DNA of 64,000 nucleotides from Hydrogenophaga taeniospiralis (lineage in GTDB: Bacteria; Pseudomonadota; Gammaproteobacteria; Burkholderiales; Burkholderiaceae_C): the NCBI RefSeq assembly GCF_020510445.1, contig NZ_JAHBAG010000001.1:2022501-2086500 (forward strand). The letters run 5' to 3'. Position numbers and translations under genes: made by a program. The notes beneath the pieces are model-generated. The model saw nothing but the letters and a program-made list of their open reading frames with translations, was not told the DNA's origin and searched no databases. This document shows, one piece after another, positions 41,530-53,585 of the stretch. Numbering within the stretch: the stretch's first letter is position 1; each line of letters begins with the position of its first letter.

Positions 41530-42153
41530 ATGATGCAACGACGCGAATGCCTTTCCCATCTGCTTGCCGCCGTGGCGCTGGTTGCCAGCCCCATGGCCTT
41601 TGCCGCCGACGAGGCGCCCGACGCCCTGGTCAAACGCATTTCCGGTGACGTGATGGCCGCTGTGAAGGCCGATCCGGCGATTCAGGGCGGTGATGTCAAC
41701 CGCATCGTCGCCCTGGTCGACAGCAAGATCATGCCCAGCGTGAACTTCTCGCGCATGACCGCCTCCGCCGTGGGTCGCCACTGGCGGCAGGCCACGCCCG
41801 AGCAGCAAAAGCAGCTGCAGGACGAGTTCAAGACCTTGCTCGTGCGCACCTATTCCGGTGCCCTGGGCGAGGTCAAGGACCAGACGCTGAGTTTCCGTCC
41901 GCTGCGCGCCAAGCCCGAGGACACGGAGGTGGTGGTGCGTTCGGAAGTGCGTGGTCGGGGCGAGCCCATCCAGTTGGACTACCGCCTTGAAAAGACCGCC
42001 GACGGCTGGAAGATTTACGACCTCAACGTGCTCGGTGTGTGGTTGGTGGAAACTTACCGGACCCAGTTCGCACAGGAAATCAACGCCAAGGGCATCGACG
42101 GCCTGATCGCCACGCTGGTGCAGCGCAACAAGGCTGGAACCAAGGCGGGCTGA
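41530..42153 (+). CDS. mlaC: Mla periplasmic phospholipid carrier MlaC
   Basis: MlaC is the soluble periplasmic shuttle that ferries phospholipid between MlaA and MlaD. The 207-residue precursor has a signal peptide ending MAFAADE and the Tol-Tol-type fold features VDSKIMPSVNFSRMTASAVGRHWR, LLVRTYSGAL and the C-terminal YDLNVLGVWLVETYRTQF. ATG at 41530 is followed at once by a second ATG; AAAGGAAA precedes it. Confidence 0.94.
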   Translation: MMQRRECLSHLLAAVALVASPMAFAADEAPDALVKRISGDVMAAVKADPAIQGGDVNRIVALVDSKIMPSVNFSRMTASAVGRHWRQATPEQQKQLQDEFKTLLVRTYSGALGEVKDQTLSFRPLRAKPEDTEVVVRSEVRGRGEPIQLDYRLEKTADGWKIYDLNVLGVWLVETYRTQFAQEINAKGIDGLIATLVQRNKAGTKAG

Positions 42154-42157
42154 CACG

Positions 42158-42448
42158 ATGAACGACAGCAGTTCTGCACCGGTGGCCAGTTTGCCGCAGC
42201 GTCTGACCCTGGATGATGCGGTGGTGGCACTGGGGCAGCTCGAACGCGAGACGGCCTCGCAACCCGGCACCACCGCCTTGGTCGATGCGAGCACGTTGCA
42301 GGACTTCGACTCCTCGGCCGTCGCGGTGTTGCTGGAGCTGCGGCGCAGCCTCTTGGCGCAAGGCAAGACGCTGCAGGTCCGGCACTGGCCGCAGAGGCTG
42401 CGTGATCTGGTGGCGCTCTACGGTGTGGCCGAGCTGTTGCAGGCCTGA
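42158..42448 (+). CDS. mlaB: STAS-domain protein MlaB
   Basis: The 96-residue cytoplasmic STAS protein stabilises and stimulates MlaF in the MlaFEDB complex. It has the STAS core ALVDASTLQDFDSSAVAVLLELRRSL, where the DSSAV serine sits at the conserved STAS loop, and ends VAELLQA. It begins four bases after the mlaC stop and closes the mla cluster. The 156-bp gap after it contains a TAAAAT. Confidence 0.9.
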   Translation: MNDSSSAPVASLPQRLTLDDAVVALGQLERETASQPGTTALVDASTLQDFDSSAVAVLLELRRSLLAQGKTLQVRHWPQRLRDLVALYGVAELLQA

Positions 42449-42530
42449 AGAGGTCGATCCCAGCCGTTTGCGGTGGCCCGGTTGGCGTTCGGACATGTCC
42501 CCCCATCGCGGTGGCGGGCAGGGCGGCGCT

Positions 42531-42536
42531 TAAAAT
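42531..42536 (+). promoter_or_regulatory. Candidate -10 element upstream of the ABC-2 exporter genes
   Basis: TAAAAT matches the -10 consensus at 5 of 6 positions, 68 nt before the ATP-binding protein start. The -35 at 17-bp spacing (GCGGTG) is poor. Confidence 0.3.
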
Positions 42537-42604
42537 AGCCCGTTCACCCGCCGTCATCAGATGTCCTGCGCGCGGTCGGTGATCCCAGCGATCCCGTAGC
42601 CGCA

Positions 42605-43534
42605 ATGCCCGCAGTTTCCTTTCAGAACGTTTCCAAAGTCTATCTATCGGCGCACGGTGAATTGCACGCGCTCAAAGGGGTGTCGTTCGACATCGAACCG
42701 GGCGAGTTTTTCGGTCTGCTCGGACCGAACGGCGCAGGGAAAACGACCCTGATCAGTGTGCTGGCGGGTCTCACCCGCGCCAGTGCCGGTCGTGTGCTGG
42801 TGCACGGAAAAAACGTCCAGACCGACTACCAGGCCGCCCGCCGCCAACTGGGCGTGGTGCCTCAGGAGTTGGTGTTTGACCCGTTCTTCAACGTGCGCGA
42901 GGCGCTGAGATTCCAGTCGGGCTATTTCGGCGTGCGCCACAACGAAGCCTGGATCGACGAATTGCTCGAAGGTCTGGGTCTGGCCGACAAGGCCGGCGCT
43001 AATATGCGCCAGCTCTCGGGCGGAATGAAACGCCGCGTGCTGGTGGCGCAGGCGTTGGTGCACAAGCCTCCGGTGATCGTGCTCGACGAGCCCACCGCCG
43101 GTGTCGATGTGGATCTGCGCCAGACCCTGTGGCAGTTTGTCTCCGATCTCAACAAGCGCCAGGGCTGCACCGTGTTGTTGACCACGCACTACCTGGAAGA
43201 AGCGGAGGCGCTGTGTGGTCGCATCGCCATGCTCCGGCAGGGGCAGGTGGTGGCTCTGGAGTCCACCTCGGAGTTGTTGCACCGGGCCTCGTCCAACGTG
43301 CTGCGCTTCAAGACCGACCAGGTGCTGCCCGACGATCTGGCCGCCGTGGCCCGCGTCACCGGGCGTGTGGTGCAGCTGCCGGCGCACGATGCCCTGGAGG
43401 TCGAGCGCATCCTGGCGCGGGCGCGCGAGTCGGGCGTGCTGGCGCAGGACATCGAGATTCGCAAGGCCGATCTCGAGGACGTGTTCATCGATGTCATGGA
43501 AAACGCCGCCCATGCGCAGGGAGCCCTGGCATGA
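42605..43534 (+). CDS. ABC-2 type exporter, ATP-binding protein
   Basis: The 309-residue ATPase resembles YadG/NodI-type members. Walker A GPNGAGKTT, Q-loop VVPQELVFD, signature LSGGMKRR, Walker B VIVLDEPTAGVD and switch His in LTTHYLEEAE are all present, followed by a C-terminal extension typical of drug- or polysaccharide-exporting ABC-2 systems. Its TGA overlaps the ATG of the permease gene. Substrate unknown; position between mla and murA suggests an envelope role but does not prove it. Confidence 0.9.
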   Translation: MPAVSFQNVSKVYLSAHGELHALKGVSFDIEPGEFFGLLGPNGAGKTTLISVLAGLTRASAGRVLVHGKNVQTDYQAARRQLGVVPQELVFDPFFNVREALRFQSGYFGVRHNEAWIDELLEGLGLADKAGANMRQLSGGMKRRVLVAQALVHKPPVIVLDEPTAGVDVDLRQTLWQFVSDLNKRQGCTVLLTTHYLEEAEALCGRIAMLRQGQVVALESTSELLHRASSNVLRFKTDQVLPDDLAAVARVTGRVVQLPAHDALEVERILARARESGVLAQDIEIRKADLEDVFIDVMENAAHAQGALA

Positions 43535-44286
43535 CCGGATGGCAGACCCTGTTCTACAAAGAAATCCTGCGCTTTTGGAAGGTGGGTTTCCAGACGGTGG
43601 CGGCGCCGGTCATCACGGCCATTCTGTACATGATGATCTTCGGTCATGTGCTCGAAGGCCGTGTGCAGGTCTACGAGACGGTGAGCTACACGGCGTTTCT
43701 GCTGCCGGGCCTGGTCATGATGAGCGTGCTGCAGAACGCGTTCGCCAACAGCTCTTCGTCGCTGATCCAGAGCAAGATCATGGGTAACCTGGTGTTCCTG
43801 TTGCTCACGCCCCTGTCGCACCGCGCGTGGTTCGTGGCCTATGTGGGGTCCTCCGTGGTGCGTGGGCTGGCCGTGGGGATTGGGGTGATGCTGGTGACCT
43901 GGTGGTTTGCCCAGCCGCCTTTCGTGGCGCCGCTGTGGATCCTGGCCTTTGCCTTGCTGGGGGCAGCCCTGCTGGGGGCGCTGGGCCTGATCGCTGGGCT
44001 GTGGGCCGAAAAATTCGACCAGATGGCCGCGTTCCAGAACTTCATCATCATGCCCATGACCTTTCTGTCGGGCGTGTTCTACTCCATCCATTCCCTGCCC
44101 GACTTCTGGCAGCGCGTGAGCCATCTCAACCCGTTCTTCTACATGATCGACGGATTCCGGTACGGTTTTTTTGGGGTCAGCGACGTCTCGCCCTGGCTGA
44201 GTCTGGCCTTGGTGGTGGGGGCGCTGGCCGTGGTCAGTGCGGTGGCGCTGCACCTGCTGCGCATTGGCTACAAAATCCGGCATTGA
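43531..44286 (+). CDS. ABC-2 type exporter, permease
   Basis: The 251-residue permease has six hydrophobic helices and the ABC-2 family pattern: an N-terminal amphipathic helix (WQTLFYKEILRFWKVG), SYTAFLLPGLVMMSVLQNAF, SKIMGNLVFLLLTPL, and the C-terminal MTFLSGVFYSIHSLPDFWQ with NPFFYMIDGFRYGF. It pairs with the upstream ATPase by a four-base overlap. YadH-like; substrate unknown. Confidence 0.9.
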   Translation: MTGWQTLFYKEILRFWKVGFQTVAAPVITAILYMMIFGHVLEGRVQVYETVSYTAFLLPGLVMMSVLQNAFANSSSSLIQSKIMGNLVFLLLTPLSHRAWFVAYVGSSVVRGLAVGIGVMLVTWWFAQPPFVAPLWILAFALLGAALLGALGLIAGLWAEKFDQMAAFQNFIIMPMTFLSGVFYSIHSLPDFWQRVSHLNPFFYMIDGFRYGFFGVSDVSPWLSLALVVGALAVVSAVALHLLRIGYKIRH

Positions 44287-44375
44287 GATGAAGACCAACC
44301 ACGGTGCTTGCCCGCTTCGCATCGTCGCATGCCCCGTCCCGTTGCTTTCCGAAGTCCTTTTGCCCCGACACCGAC

Positions 44376-44612
44376 ATGACCGCTGACCAACTGCAACAAC
44401 TCATCGCCGCAGGTCTGCCCTGTGAACACATCGAAGTCACGGGGGACGGCCGCCACTGGGCCGCCGTCATCGTGTCGCCCGAGTTCGAGGGCATGCGGGC
44501 CATTGCGCGCCACAAGCGCGTGTACGCCACCCTGGGTGCGCGCATCCAGAGCGATGAAGTGCATGCGCTGTCGATGAAAACCTACACGCCCGCCGAGTGG
44601 GCTGGAAAATGA
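44376..44612 (+). CDS. BolA family protein (IbaG-like)
   Basis: The 78-residue BolA-fold protein has the conserved helix-strand pattern HIEVTGDGRHWAAVIVSPEFEGMRAIARHKRVYATL and ends MKTYTPAEW. It is closest to IbaG (YrbA), which lies beside murA and the mla genes in E. coli too. BolA proteins partner monothiol glutaredoxins in iron-sulfur cluster handling. It lacks a BolA-type insertion. ATG at 44376 is preferred to an in-frame codon 72 bp upstream. Confidence 0.88.
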   Translation: MTADQLQQLIAAGLPCEHIEVTGDGRHWAAVIVSPEFEGMRAIARHKRVYATLGARIQSDEVHALSMKTYTPAEWAGK

Positions 44613-44733
44613 CCCCCTCTGCGCCGGCGTCATCTGCGGCCCGGCAGAGCTGGTGCTTGGTGACCTTGGCGCGTGCGTCCCGTGCGCTTTCGGCGGCGCT
44701 GACCGTCGTTGACAACTGAAAGACAACTGTTCC

Positions 44734-46014
<1,281 letters not shown>

Positions 46015-46041
46015 AATACACCCCCGCCGCGCTTCGCGCGA

Positions 46042-46093
46042 CCCCCTCGAGGGGGCAACACCTGCGGTCTGGCGAAGCCAGTCCCGCGGTGTT
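46042..46093 (+). repeat. Palindromic intergenic repeat between murA and hisG
   Basis: A perfect 14-nt palindrome CCCCCTCGAGGGGG (46042-46055) is followed by a nested hairpin: AACACC (46057-46062) with GGTGTT (46088-46093), GCGG with CCGC, and TGGC-GAA-GCCA at the tip. I recall very similar spacer units in other Comamonadaceae genomes; this needs a search. It may act as a terminator or a dispersed REP-like unit. Confidence 0.6.
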
Positions 46094-46129
46094 CTGGGGT
46101 TGCGGGGTCACGTCTGTTGGAGTGAAGTT

Positions 46130-46783
46130 TTGATCACCTTAGCCCTGTCCAAAGGCCGCATCTTCGATGAAACCCTGCCGCTGCTCGCGGCCGCGGGCAT
46201 CGAGGTGCTGGAAGACCCGGAAACCTCGCGCAAGCTCATCCTCGCGACCAACCAGCCCGGTGTGCGCGTGGTGCTGGTGCGCGCCACCGACGTGCCCACC
46301 TACGTGGAGTACGGCGGTGCCGACCTCGGCGTGACCGGCCGGGACACGCTGATTGAACACGGCGGCCAGGGCCTGTACCAGCCGCTGGACCTGAAGATCG
46401 CCCAGTGCCGCATGAGCGTGGCTGTGCCGTCGGACTTCGACTACGCCTCGGCCGTGCGCCAGGGCTCGCGCCTGAAAGTGGCCACGAAATACACCACGAT
46501 CGCGCGCGACTTCTTCGCCAGCAAGGGCGTGCATGTGGACCTGATCAAACTGTACGGCAGCATGGAGCTGGCGCCCCTGACGGGCCTGGCCGATGCCATC
46601 GTCGATCTGGTGTCCACCGGCAAGACGCTCAAGGCCAACAACCTGGTCGAGGTCGAGCAGATCATGGACATCAGCTCGCGCCTGGTCGTCAACCAGGCCG
46701 CGCTCAAGCTCAAGCAGGCGGCGATCCGCCCCATCCTCGACGCCTTCTCCAACGCCATCGAAAAAAACGCCGTACCGTCATGA
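46130..46783 (+). CDS. hisG: ATP phosphoribosyltransferase, short form
   Basis: HisG joins ATP and PRPP, the first histidine step. The start is a TTG at 46130 ([14 protein letters not shown]), supported by GGAGTG five bases upstream and by the family N-terminus. At 217 residues it lacks the C-terminal ACT-like regulatory domain, so it is the short form that needs HisZ, not present in this window. Key segments: [17 protein letters not shown] and the PRPP loop [14 protein letters not shown]. Its stop overlaps hisD by four bases. Confidence 0.94.
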   Translation: MITLALSKGRIFDETLPLLAAAGIEVLEDPETSRKLILATNQPGVRVVLVRATDVPTYVEYGGADLGVTGRDTLIEHGGQGLYQPLDLKIAQCRMSVAVPSDFDYASAVRQGSRLKVATKYTTIARDFFASKGVHVDLIKLYGSMELAPLTGLADAIVDLVSTGKTLKANNLVEVEQIMDISSRLVVNQAALKLKQAAIRPILDAFSNAIEKNAVPS

Positions 46784-48123
46784 GCCTCACCGCCGCGCCC
46801 GTCCGCCTGTCTACCCAATCGTCCGATTTCGAGGCGCGGTTCGCGGCGCGTTTGCATTGGTCGGCCGAGACCGACAGTGCGATCGAACAGCGCGTGGCCG
46901 ACATCCTGGCCGACGTGCAGCAGCGCGGCGATGCGGCGGTGATGGCGTACACGGCGCGTTTTGATGGCCTGACGGTGGACACGCTGCAGCAGCTGGAGCT
47001 GACCCAGGCCGAACTCAAGGCCGCGTTCGACAGCCTGCCGGCCGCGCAGCGCGACGCGCTGGAGTCCGCCGCGCGCCGTGTGCGCAGCTACCACGAGGCG
47101 CAGAAACGCGCCAGCGGCGAAAGCTGGAGCTACCGCGACGAAGACGGCACGCTGCTGGGGCAGAAGGTCACGCCGCTGGACCGCGTGGGCATCTACGTGC
47201 CCGGTGGCAAGGCGGCCTACCCAAGCAGCGTGTTGATGAACGCCATCCCGGCCCACGTGGCGGGTGTGGCGGAAATCATCATGGTGGTGCCCACGCCGCG
47301 CGGCGAGAAGAACCCGTTGGTGCTGGCCGCTGCCTACGTGGCCGGTGTCACGCGCGCCTTCACCATCGGTGGCGCACAGGCCGTGGCGGCGCTGGCCTAT
47401 GGCACGGCCACCGTGCCCAAGGTCGACAAGATCACCGGCCCGGGCAACGCCTACGTGGCCAGCGCCAAGAAGCGCGTGTTCGGCACCGTGGGCATCGACA
47501 TGATCGCCGGCCCGAGCGAAATCCTGGTGCTGGCCGACGGCAGCACACCGGCCGACTGGGTGGCGATGGACCTGTTCAGCCAGGCCGAACACGACGAGCT
47601 CGCGCAGAGCATCCTGCTGTGCCCCGACGCCGCCTACATCGCCGCCGTGCAGGCCGCCATCGACCGCCTGCTGCCCACCATGCCGCGCGCGGCCATCATC
47701 GCCAAGAGCCTGAACGACCGCGGTGCGCTGATCCTCACGCGCGACATGGAAGAGGCCTGCGCCATCAGCAACCGCATCGCGCCCGAGCACCTGGAGGTGT
47801 CGAGCCGCGAGCCACACCGCTGGGAACCGCTGCTCAGGCACGCCGGCGCCATCTTCCTGGGCGCCTACACCAGCGAAAGCCTGGGCGACTACTGCGCGGG
47901 CCCCAACCATGTGCTGCCCACCAGCGGCACGGCGCGCTTCTCGTCCCCGCTGGGCGTGTACGACTTCCAGAAGCGCAGCAGCCTGATCGAGGTCAGCGCC
48001 GCGGGCGCCCAGACCCTGGGCACCATCGCCGCCGAGCTGGCGTATGGCGAAGGCCTGCAGGCCCACGCCCGCGCTGCCGAATTGCGCCTGACCAACGTCC
48101 CCCCGATGCGTGCATCCCCATGA
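46780..48123 (+). CDS. hisD: Histidinol dehydrogenase
   Basis: HisD oxidises L-histidinol to histidine in two NAD-dependent steps, with zinc. The 447-residue protein shows [45 protein letters not shown], zinc-ligand region SQAEHDE, catalytic Glu/His in APEHLEV and the terminal [16 protein letters not shown]. It overlaps hisG and hisC by four bases at either end, as part of a tightly coupled his operon. Confidence 0.96.
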   Translation: MSLTAAPVRLSTQSSDFEARFAARLHWSAETDSAIEQRVADILADVQQRGDAAVMAYTARFDGLTVDTLQQLELTQAELKAAFDSLPAAQRDALESAARRVRSYHEAQKRASGESWSYRDEDGTLLGQKVTPLDRVGIYVPGGKAAYPSSVLMNAIPAHVAGVAEIIMVVPTPRGEKNPLVLAAAYVAGVTRAFTIGGAQAVAALAYGTATVPKVDKITGPGNAYVASAKKRVFGTVGIDMIAGPSEILVLADGSTPADWVAMDLFSQAEHDELAQSILLCPDAAYIAAVQAAIDRLLPTMPRAAIIAKSLNDRGALILTRDMEEACAISNRIAPEHLEVSSREPHRWEPLLRHAGAIFLGAYTSESLGDYCAGPNHVLPTSGTARFSSPLGVYDFQKRSSLIEVSAAGAQTLGTIAAELAYGEGLQAHARAAELRLTNVPPMRASP

Positions 48124-49220
48124 ACGCCATGAACACCCCGAACCCGCTGCGCTTCATTCGGCAGGACATCCAGTCCATGCACGCCTACGCCATCCAGGAC
48201 TCGGCCGGCATGGTCAAGCTCGACGCCATGGAGAACCCGTTCGTGCTGCCGCCCGAGTTGCAGGCGGCGTTGGGTGCCCGCCTCGGGGCGGTGGCCATCA
48301 ACCGCTACCCCGGCGCGCGCATCGAAGACCTGAAGCAGGCACTGGCCCGCTATGTGGACCTGCCCGCCGGCTGCGGCCTGATGCTGGGCAACGGCTCGGA
48401 CGAACTGATCTCCTTGCTGGCCATGGCCTGCGACGTGCCCGGTACGTCCATCCTCGCGCCCTTGCCCGGTTTCGTGATGTACGCCATGAGCGCACAGCTG
48501 CAGGGCCTGGCTTTCCACGGCGTGCCGCTCACGGCCGAGTTCGAGCTGGACGAGGCCGCCATGCTGGCCGCGATGCGCGCGCACCAGCCCGCCATCACCT
48601 ACATCGCCTACCCGAACAACCCCACCGCCAACCTGTGGGACGCGGCCGTGATCCGTCGCCTGATTGCCGAAGCGGCCACGTTTGGCGGGCTGGTGGTGAT
48701 GGACGAGGCGTATCAGCCGTTTTCCAGCAAGACCTGGCTCGATGAGATTCGCGCCGACCCGGTGGCCAACGCCAACGTGCTGCTCATGCGCACGCTCTCC
48801 AAGTTCGGCCTGGCCGGTGTGCGCCTGGGCTACATGCTGGGGCCGCAGGCGTTGGTGCACGAGGTGGACAAGCTGCGCCCGCCCTACAACGTGAGTGTGC
48901 TCAATGCCGAGTGCGCCTTGTTTGCGCTGGAACACGCCGAGGTGTTCGCACAGCAGGCGGCGCAGATCCGCGAACAGCGGGCCGTGCTGACCGAGGCGCT
49001 GGCCCGGATGCCGGGTGTCACGCCCTTCCCGAGCGACGCCAACATGGTGCTGGCGCGTGTGCCCGATGCACAACGCAGCTTCGATGGCCTGAAGGCTCAC
49101 GGCGTTCTGGTCAAGAATGTTTCTAAAATGCACCCATCGCTGACCAACTGCCTGCGCCTGACCGTCGGAACCCCCACGGAAAACGCGCAACTGATTGGCG
49201 CCCTGCAACAAGTTCTATGA
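48120..49220 (+). CDS. hisC: Histidinol-phosphate aminotransferase
   Basis: HisC is a fold-type I PLP aminotransferase acting on imidazole-acetol phosphate. The 366-residue protein has the substrate N-terminal region [26 protein letters not shown], cofactor Asp in [10 protein letters not shown] and PLP lysine in [15 protein letters not shown]. The ATG overlaps the hisD TGA, and its own stop overlaps hisB by four bases. Confidence 0.95.
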   Translation: MNAMNTPNPLRFIRQDIQSMHAYAIQDSAGMVKLDAMENPFVLPPELQAALGARLGAVAINRYPGARIEDLKQALARYVDLPAGCGLMLGNGSDELISLLAMACDVPGTSILAPLPGFVMYAMSAQLQGLAFHGVPLTAEFELDEAAMLAAMRAHQPAITYIAYPNNPTANLWDAAVIRRLIAEAATFGGLVVMDEAYQPFSSKTWLDEIRADPVANANVLLMRTLSKFGLAGVRLGYMLGPQALVHEVDKLRPPYNVSVLNAECALFALEHAEVFAQQAAQIREQRAVLTEALARMPGVTPFPSDANMVLARVPDAQRSFDGLKAHGVLVKNVSKMHPSLTNCLRLTVGTPTENAQLIGALQQVL

Positions 49221-49840
49221 CCCCCATGTCCTCCGTTTCCCCCGCTGCCGCCGACCGCGTGGCCGACGTCCAGCGCAACACCGCGGAAACGCAGATCACC
49301 GTTCGTGTCAATCTGGATGGCACGGGAACGGCGAACCTGTCCACCGGCATCGGTTTCTTCGACCACATGCTCGACCAGATCGCGCGTCACGGCCTGATCG
49401 ACCTCGACATCCAGGCCAAGGGCGACCTGCACATCGACGGTCACCACACGGTGGAAGACGTGGGCATCACGCTCGGCCAGGCCTTTGCCAAGGCCGTGGG
49501 CGACAAGAAAGGCATCCGCCGCTACGGCCATGCCTATGTGCCGCTGGACGAAGCCCTGTCGCGCGTGGTGGTCGATTTTTCGGGCCGCCCCGGCCTGCAC
49601 ATGCACGTGCCGTTCAAGAGCGGCATGGTGGGCGCCTTCGACACCCAGCTGGCGTTCGAGTTTTTCCAGGGTTTTGTGAACCATGCCGGGGTCACGCTGC
49701 ACATCGACAACCTGAAGGGCGAGAATGCCCACCACCAGGCCGAGACCGTGTTCAAGGCATTTGCCCGCGCGCTGCGCATGGCGCTCGAACGCGATCCGCG
49801 CATGGGCGATGTGATCCCCTCGACCAAAGGCTCGCTCTGA
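49217..49840 (+). CDS. hisB: Imidazoleglycerol-phosphate dehydratase
   Basis: HisB dehydrates imidazole glycerol phosphate. The 207-residue protein is the monofunctional form without the phosphatase domain of enterobacterial HisB. Metal-binding histidine motifs are visible: [24 protein letters not shown] and the C-terminal [18 protein letters not shown]. The product of this gene hands to HisC, encoded just upstream. It is followed by a 13-bp gap to hisH. Confidence 0.96.
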   Translation: MTPMSSVSPAAADRVADVQRNTAETQITVRVNLDGTGTANLSTGIGFFDHMLDQIARHGLIDLDIQAKGDLHIDGHHTVEDVGITLGQAFAKAVGDKKGIRRYGHAYVPLDEALSRVVVDFSGRPGLHMHVPFKSGMVGAFDTQLAFEFFQGFVNHAGVTLHIDNLKGENAHHQAETVFKAFARALRMALERDPRMGDVIPSTKGSL

Positions 49841-49853
49841 GCATTCCTGTCCG

Positions 49854-50516
49854 ATGAACCGCAAGACTGTCGCCGTGGTCGACTACGGCAGTGGGAATCT
49901 GCGTTCCGTCTCGCAGGCCGTGGCCCATGTGGCCGCCGCCAGCGGGGTGGACGTGAGTGTCACCTCCGATCCGAAGGCGGTGCTGGATGCCGAACGCGTG
50001 GTCCTGCCCGGGCAGGGCCACATGGGCGACTGCATGCGCGAACTCGCCGCCTCCGGCCTGCTGGACGCCGTGTTGCATGCGGCGGCCCACAAGCCCTTGT
50101 TCGGGGTTTGCGTGGGCATGCAGATGCTGCTGGACCGCAGCGAAGAGGGGCCCACGGAAGGTCTGGGCCTGATTCCCGGCGAGGTGGTGAGGTTCCGCCT
50201 GGAAGGGCGCTTGCAGGCCGATGGCAGCCGCTTCAAGGTGCCGCAGATGGGCTGGAACCAGGTGTTCCACGAGCTTGGCCATGGGCCAGCGCATCCCCTG
50301 TGGGCTGGCATCGAAGAGGGCGCCTACTTTTATTTCGTGCACAGTTACTACGCCCGTCCCTCCCATGTTCAACACTGTGTGGGCGAAGCCGACTACGGTG
50401 GCCGCTTCGCGGCAGCGATCGCACGTGACAATATCTTCGCGACCCAGTTTCACCCTGAAAAGAGTGCCGATCAGGGGCTCGCGCTCTACCGCAATTTCCT
50501 TCACTGGAACCCTTAA
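49854..50516 (+). CDS. hisH: Imidazole glycerol phosphate synthase, glutaminase subunit
   Basis: HisH is the class I glutamine amidotransferase that supplies ammonia to HisF. The 220-residue protein has the oxyanion strand ([11 protein letters not shown]), nucleophile Cys86 in GVCVGMQ and the His200/Glu202 pair in QFHPEKS. Forms the IGP synthase heterodimer with HisF, encoded two genes downstream. Confidence 0.96.
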   Translation: MNRKTVAVVDYGSGNLRSVSQAVAHVAAASGVDVSVTSDPKAVLDAERVVLPGQGHMGDCMRELAASGLLDAVLHAAAHKPLFGVCVGMQMLLDRSEEGPTEGLGLIPGEVVRFRLEGRLQADGSRFKVPQMGWNQVFHELGHGPAHPLWAGIEEGAYFYFVHSYYARPSHVQHCVGEADYGGRFAAAIARDNIFATQFHPEKSADQGLALYRNFLHWNP

Positions 50517-50543
50517 GTCCATCCGCCCTTCACTTAGACCATC

Positions 50544-51284
50544 ATGTTGCTGATTCCTGCCATTGATCTGAAAGACGGCCAGTGTGTTCGCCTCAAACAG
50601 GGCGACATGGACCAATCCACGGTGTTTGGCGAAGACCCGGCCGCCATGGCGCGCGCCTGGGTCGACAAGGGTGCCCGCCGTGTGCATCTGGTGGACCTGA
50701 ATGGGGCATTTGCCGGCAAACCCAAGAACGAGCAGGCCATCCGCGCCATCCTCAAGGAAGTGGGGTCCGAGGTGGACGTGCAGCTCGGTGGCGGGATTCG
50801 CGACCTCGACACCATCGAACGCTACCTGGACGCCGGTCTGCGCTACGTGATCATCGGCACCGCGGCGGTGAAGAACCCCGGTTTCCTGCAAGACGCCTGC
50901 ACCGCGTTCGGCGGCCACATCATCGTGGGCCTGGACGCCAAAGACGGCAAGGTGGCCACCGACGGCTGGAGCAAGCTCACCGGCCACGAGGTGGTCGATC
51001 TGGGCAAGAAGTTCGAGGACTACGGCGTCGAAGGCATCATCTACACCGACATCGGCCGCGACGGCATGCTCAGCGGCATCAACATCGACGCCACGGTCAG
51101 GCTCGCGCAGGCCTTGTCGGTGCCGGTCATCGCCTCCGGCGGCCTGTCCAATCTGGACGACATTCGCGCCTTGTGCGATGTGGAAGACGAGGGCATCGAG
51201 GGCGTGATCTGCGGCCGCTCGATCTACAGCGGTGATCTGGACTTCGAGGCCGCGCAAAAGCTGGCCGACGACCTGAACGGTTGA
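50544..51284 (+). CDS. hisA: ProFAR isomerase HisA
   Basis: HisA is a (beta/alpha)8-barrel that isomerises ProFAR to PRFAR. The 246-residue protein carries catalytic Asp8 (IPAIDLKDG), phosphate-binding glycines in LGGGIRDL and the second catalytic Asp in [10 protein letters not shown]. Related in fold and sequence to HisF downstream, an ancient duplication. A 27-bp gap follows hisH. Confidence 0.96.
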   Translation: MLLIPAIDLKDGQCVRLKQGDMDQSTVFGEDPAAMARAWVDKGARRVHLVDLNGAFAGKPKNEQAIRAILKEVGSEVDVQLGGGIRDLDTIERYLDAGLRYVIIGTAAVKNPGFLQDACTAFGGHIIVGLDAKDGKVATDGWSKLTGHEVVDLGKKFEDYGVEGIIYTDIGRDGMLSGINIDATVRLAQALSVPVIASGGLSNLDDIRALCDVEDEGIEGVICGRSIYSGDLDFEAAQKLADDLNG

Positions 51285-51397
51285 ACGCATGACCCAACTG
51301 TCCGTCGCCTCGTGCACGATGCCTTCCTGTGCGGGCCTGGGGTTGCCACGGCGCGCTTGGGGAACGGTTTGTCCGATCCATGGCGCAGGAGCGGTCC

Positions 51398-52177
<780 letters not shown>

Positions 52178-52193
52178 TCCGACCGGCGCTGAT

Positions 52194-52688
52194 TCAGTTG
52201 GGCGTCTGCCGGATCGGCAACTGCCGCTCCAGTCGGTCCTCCAGTTCGCCGATGCTGGCCTCCAGACCGTTGCCAGACTGCTCGATCACCCGGGTCAGAA
52301 TGGTCTGCAGCAGGTCGATTTTCTGGTGCATCTTGTCCGACAAGTCCCGCTCGCGCGCTGCCGTGGCCTGCATTTCCGTCTGCAGGTACTGCCGCAGTTC
52401 GGTGAATCGGGAGGCCTCGGCCTGATCGGCCAGGCGGCGCTGTTCGGCCACCTCGCGCGTGATGCGGCGCACCTCCATCAGGTGCATGGTCTGGTAGTAC
52501 ACCAGCGCGAGCAGGAACACCACCAACACCAGGGCCAGCATGCCCAGCAGCACCAAGCCCATGGGCGCTTGCACCTCGGAGAACCCGAAATGGAGCGTCG
52601 AAGGTTGCAGGATCTGTTCGAAATTGAGGGCCACGAACCCGGCAATCAGCAGGATGAACAGGATCAGGAGGAGTGTTCGAATTTTCAT
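52194..52688 (-). CDS. LapA-domain (DUF1049-like) membrane protein
   Basis: The 164-residue protein has two N-terminal membrane helices (LLLILFILLIAGFVALNFEQI; GLVLLGMLALVLVVFLLALVYY) joined by a short periplasmic turn, as in the LapA/YciS family. A long cytoplasmic coiled coil of Glu/Arg/Gln-rich heptads follows. In E. coli LapA works with LapB in LPS assembly control; whether that applies here is unknown. ATG at 52688 is favoured over a longer frame that would run into hisI. It opposes the his operon on both sides, splitting hisF from hisI. Confidence 0.75.
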   Translation of the reverse strand: MKIRTLLLILFILLIAGFVALNFEQILQPSTLHFGFSEVQAPMGLVLLGMLALVLVVFLLALVYYQTMHLMEVRRITREVAEQRRLADQAEASRFTELRQYLQTEMQATAARERDLSDKMHQKIDLLQTILTRVIEQSGNGLEASIGELEDRLERQLPIRQTPN

Positions 52689-52800
52689 GGCGGTCTCTCT
52701 CGGGTAAGCCCGGTCCCGGAGTGGGGCTGGGGCGAAAACCATCGTACCGCCGTTCGGCCACAGACACTGTAAGGAGTCGCACACATGGTAGATTCCCTCC

Positions 52801-53190
52801 ATGAACTGGTTGGATGACGTGAAATGGGATGCCCAAGGGCTGGTCCCGGTGATTGCGCAGGAAGCCGCGAGTGGTGACGTGCTGATGTTTGCGTGGATGA
52901 ACCGCGAGGCCTTGCAGAAGACCGCCGAACTCGGGCGGGCGGTCTATTTCAGCCGTTCGCGCAACAGGCTCTGGTTCAAGGGCGAAGAATCCGGCCATGT
53001 GCAGACGGTGCACGACATCCGGCTGGATTGCGACAACGACGTGGTGTTGCTCAAGGTCACCCAACTGGGCCACGAGCCCGGCATTGCCTGCCACACGGGC
53101 CGCCACAGCTGCTTCTACCAGCGCCACGAAAATGGCCAGTGGCATGCGGTGGACCCGGTGCTGAAAGACCCCGAATCCATCTACAAATAG
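52801..53190 (+). CDS. hisI: Phosphoribosyl-AMP cyclohydrolase
   Basis: HisI opens the PR-AMP ring. The 129-residue single-domain protein has [11 protein letters not shown], the metal/zinc residues in [10 protein letters not shown] and [12 protein letters not shown]. It is separate from hisE here, unlike enterobacteria where they are fused. The 112-bp gap to the divergent lapA-like gene presumably carries its promoter, as no upstream his gene reads into it directly. hisE starts 8 bp after its stop. Confidence 0.96.
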   Translation: MNWLDDVKWDAQGLVPVIAQEAASGDVLMFAWMNREALQKTAELGRAVYFSRSRNRLWFKGEESGHVQTVHDIRLDCDNDVVLLKVTQLGHEPGIACHTGRHSCFYQRHENGQWHAVDPVLKDPESIYK

Positions 53191-53198
53191 AACACCGC

Positions 53199-53585
53199 AT
53201 GTCTTCCATTGATGCCCTGGCGCGCCTGGCCGCCGTGATCGAAAGTCGCAAACCCGTGAATGGCGGCGACCCCGAGAAGAGCTATGTGGCCCGGCTGCTG
53301 CACAAGGGGCCGGACGCCTTTCTGAAGAAGATCGGAGAGGAAGCCACCGAAACCGTCATGGCCGCCAAAGATATCGACCACGGGGGCGACAGTCAGAAGC
53401 TGGTCAATGAGGTGGCCGATCTCTGGTTCCACTGCATGATCGCGCTGGCGCACTACGGAAAGACGCCTGCGGATGTGGTGGGTGAACTGGTGCGCCGCGA
53501 AGGCCTGAGCGGGCTGGAAGAGAAAGCACTGCGCAAGGCGGTCGCGCGCGAGTCCGATCCCGCAAGCCCTGGAGGCGAGTCATGA
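53199..53585 (+). CDS. hisE: Phosphoribosyl-ATP diphosphatase
   Basis: HisE converts PR-ATP to PR-AMP. The 128-residue MazG-fold protein has [30 protein letters not shown], with metal-ligand glutamates in IGEEATE, and [15 protein letters not shown]. It has a short Ser/Pro/Gly tail. Its stop overlaps the next gene's ATG by four bases, so the following DUF4870-like gene is coupled to it. Confidence 0.95.
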   Translation: MSSIDALARLAAVIESRKPVNGGDPEKSYVARLLHKGPDAFLKKIGEEATETVMAAKDIDHGGDSQKLVNEVADLWFHCMIALAHYGKTPADVVGELVRREGLSGLEEKALRKAVARESDPASPGGES

